This document shows, one piece after another, positions 32,454-32,608 of a DNA stretch of 32,608 bases. Source of the stretch: Isosphaeraceae bacterium. Lineage in GTDB: Bacteria > Planctomycetota > Planctomycetia > Isosphaerales > Isosphaeraceae. Below the pieces are notes generated by a model. The model was not told where the DNA came from. It was given only the letters and a program-made list of their open reading frames with translations, and ran no database searches. The stretch is from contig JANXSY010000213.1 of NCBI GenBank assembly GCA_025356435.1, positions 1 through 32,608 of the forward strand. The letters are read 5' to 3'. How positions within the stretch are numbered: the stretch's first letter is position 1; each line of letters opens with the position of its first letter. The translations under genes were made by a program, and so were the position numbers.

Positions 32454-32608
32454 TTAAAAGCCTGGTGCCCCATACTTCATCACTCGCTGCATGTAAGCAC
32501 TGACGGCGTTGTTGTGCTGCGTTCCCGCGATCGTCGCGGCCTGATTCACGGCGTTGGCCGTCGCGTTTAACTGGGCCATGCCGATCTGCGATTGAAGCTT
32601 CCTCGCGG
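32454..32608 (-). CDS. hypothetical protein, C-terminal part only (5' end outside window)
   Basis: The frame enters from the right edge and stops at TAA (32454-32456). The visible 51 residues read ARKLQSQIGMAQLNATAN then AVNQAATIAGTQHNN and AVSAYMQRVMKYGAPGF. The Asn, Gln and Ala-rich amphipathic pattern would suit a helical structural protein, but I do not recognise it. Confidence 0.55.
   Translation of the reverse strand, partial: ARKLQSQIGMAQLNATANAVNQAATIAGTQHNNAVSAYMQRVMKYGAPGF

Overview
The window is GC-rich DNA, most probably from a planctomycete and perhaps close to the Isosphaeraceae. This is inferred from gene content: a PEP-CTERM sorting-tail protein, a giant Ig-repeat surface protein with a planctomycete-style N-terminal 'LExR' motif, an FG-GAP/VCBS repeat protein, a ceramidase-like secreted hydrolase and a DPP-IV-like S9 peptidase. 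No rRNA, tRNA, CRISPR array or phage module was recognised.

Layout. (1) 1-5994, minus strand: a closely spaced six-gene run read pdxH -> ceramidase-like protein -> YqgE/AlgH -> MOSC protein -> 115-aa unknown -> DPP-IV-like peptidase, which runs off the left edge. (2) 6472-10502, plus strand: an 875-aa Ig-repeat surface protein and two unknown proteins. (3) 10533-11499, minus strand: an unknown protein followed by a degenerate response-regulator receiver. (4) 11.5-13.9 kb: a small mobile-element graveyard around a PEP-CTERM gene. It holds an IS5-type remnant with both terminal inverted repeats, an 86-bp palindromic element, a frameshifted IS1182-type transposase N-terminus and the 3' end of a broken minus-strand gene with a convincing terminator.

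(5) 13890-24293, plus strand: eight co-directional genes, several overlapping by 4-13 bases. They encode a Tat-exported arginine-deiminase-like protein, a SAM methyltransferase, a Wzx-like flippase, a multi-spanning GT-C-like protein, a CDP-alcohol phosphatidyltransferase with an altered active-site motif, a Gfo/Idh/MocA oxidoreductase, a xylose-isomerase-like TIM barrel protein and a two-domain ABC permease with no local ATPase. This is the most system-like part of the window. The content suggests making, flipping and decorating a lipid-linked polyol or glycan of the envelope, but that function is inference.

(6) 24299-29029: a second, divergent Gfo/Idh/MocA protein (minus), a small secreted protein (plus), a long FG-GAP repeat protein (minus) and a 97-aa protein (plus) followed by a terminator-like structure. 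(7) 29599-32608: an ADP-ribosylglycohydrolase and a TPR protein (plus), a PD-(D/E)XK-like protein whose ExK glutamate appears to be valine (minus), a palindromic repeat flanked by 9-bp direct repeats, and the 3' end of an unrecognised gene at the right edge.

All family assignments come from reading the translated sequence by eye. No database search was run.
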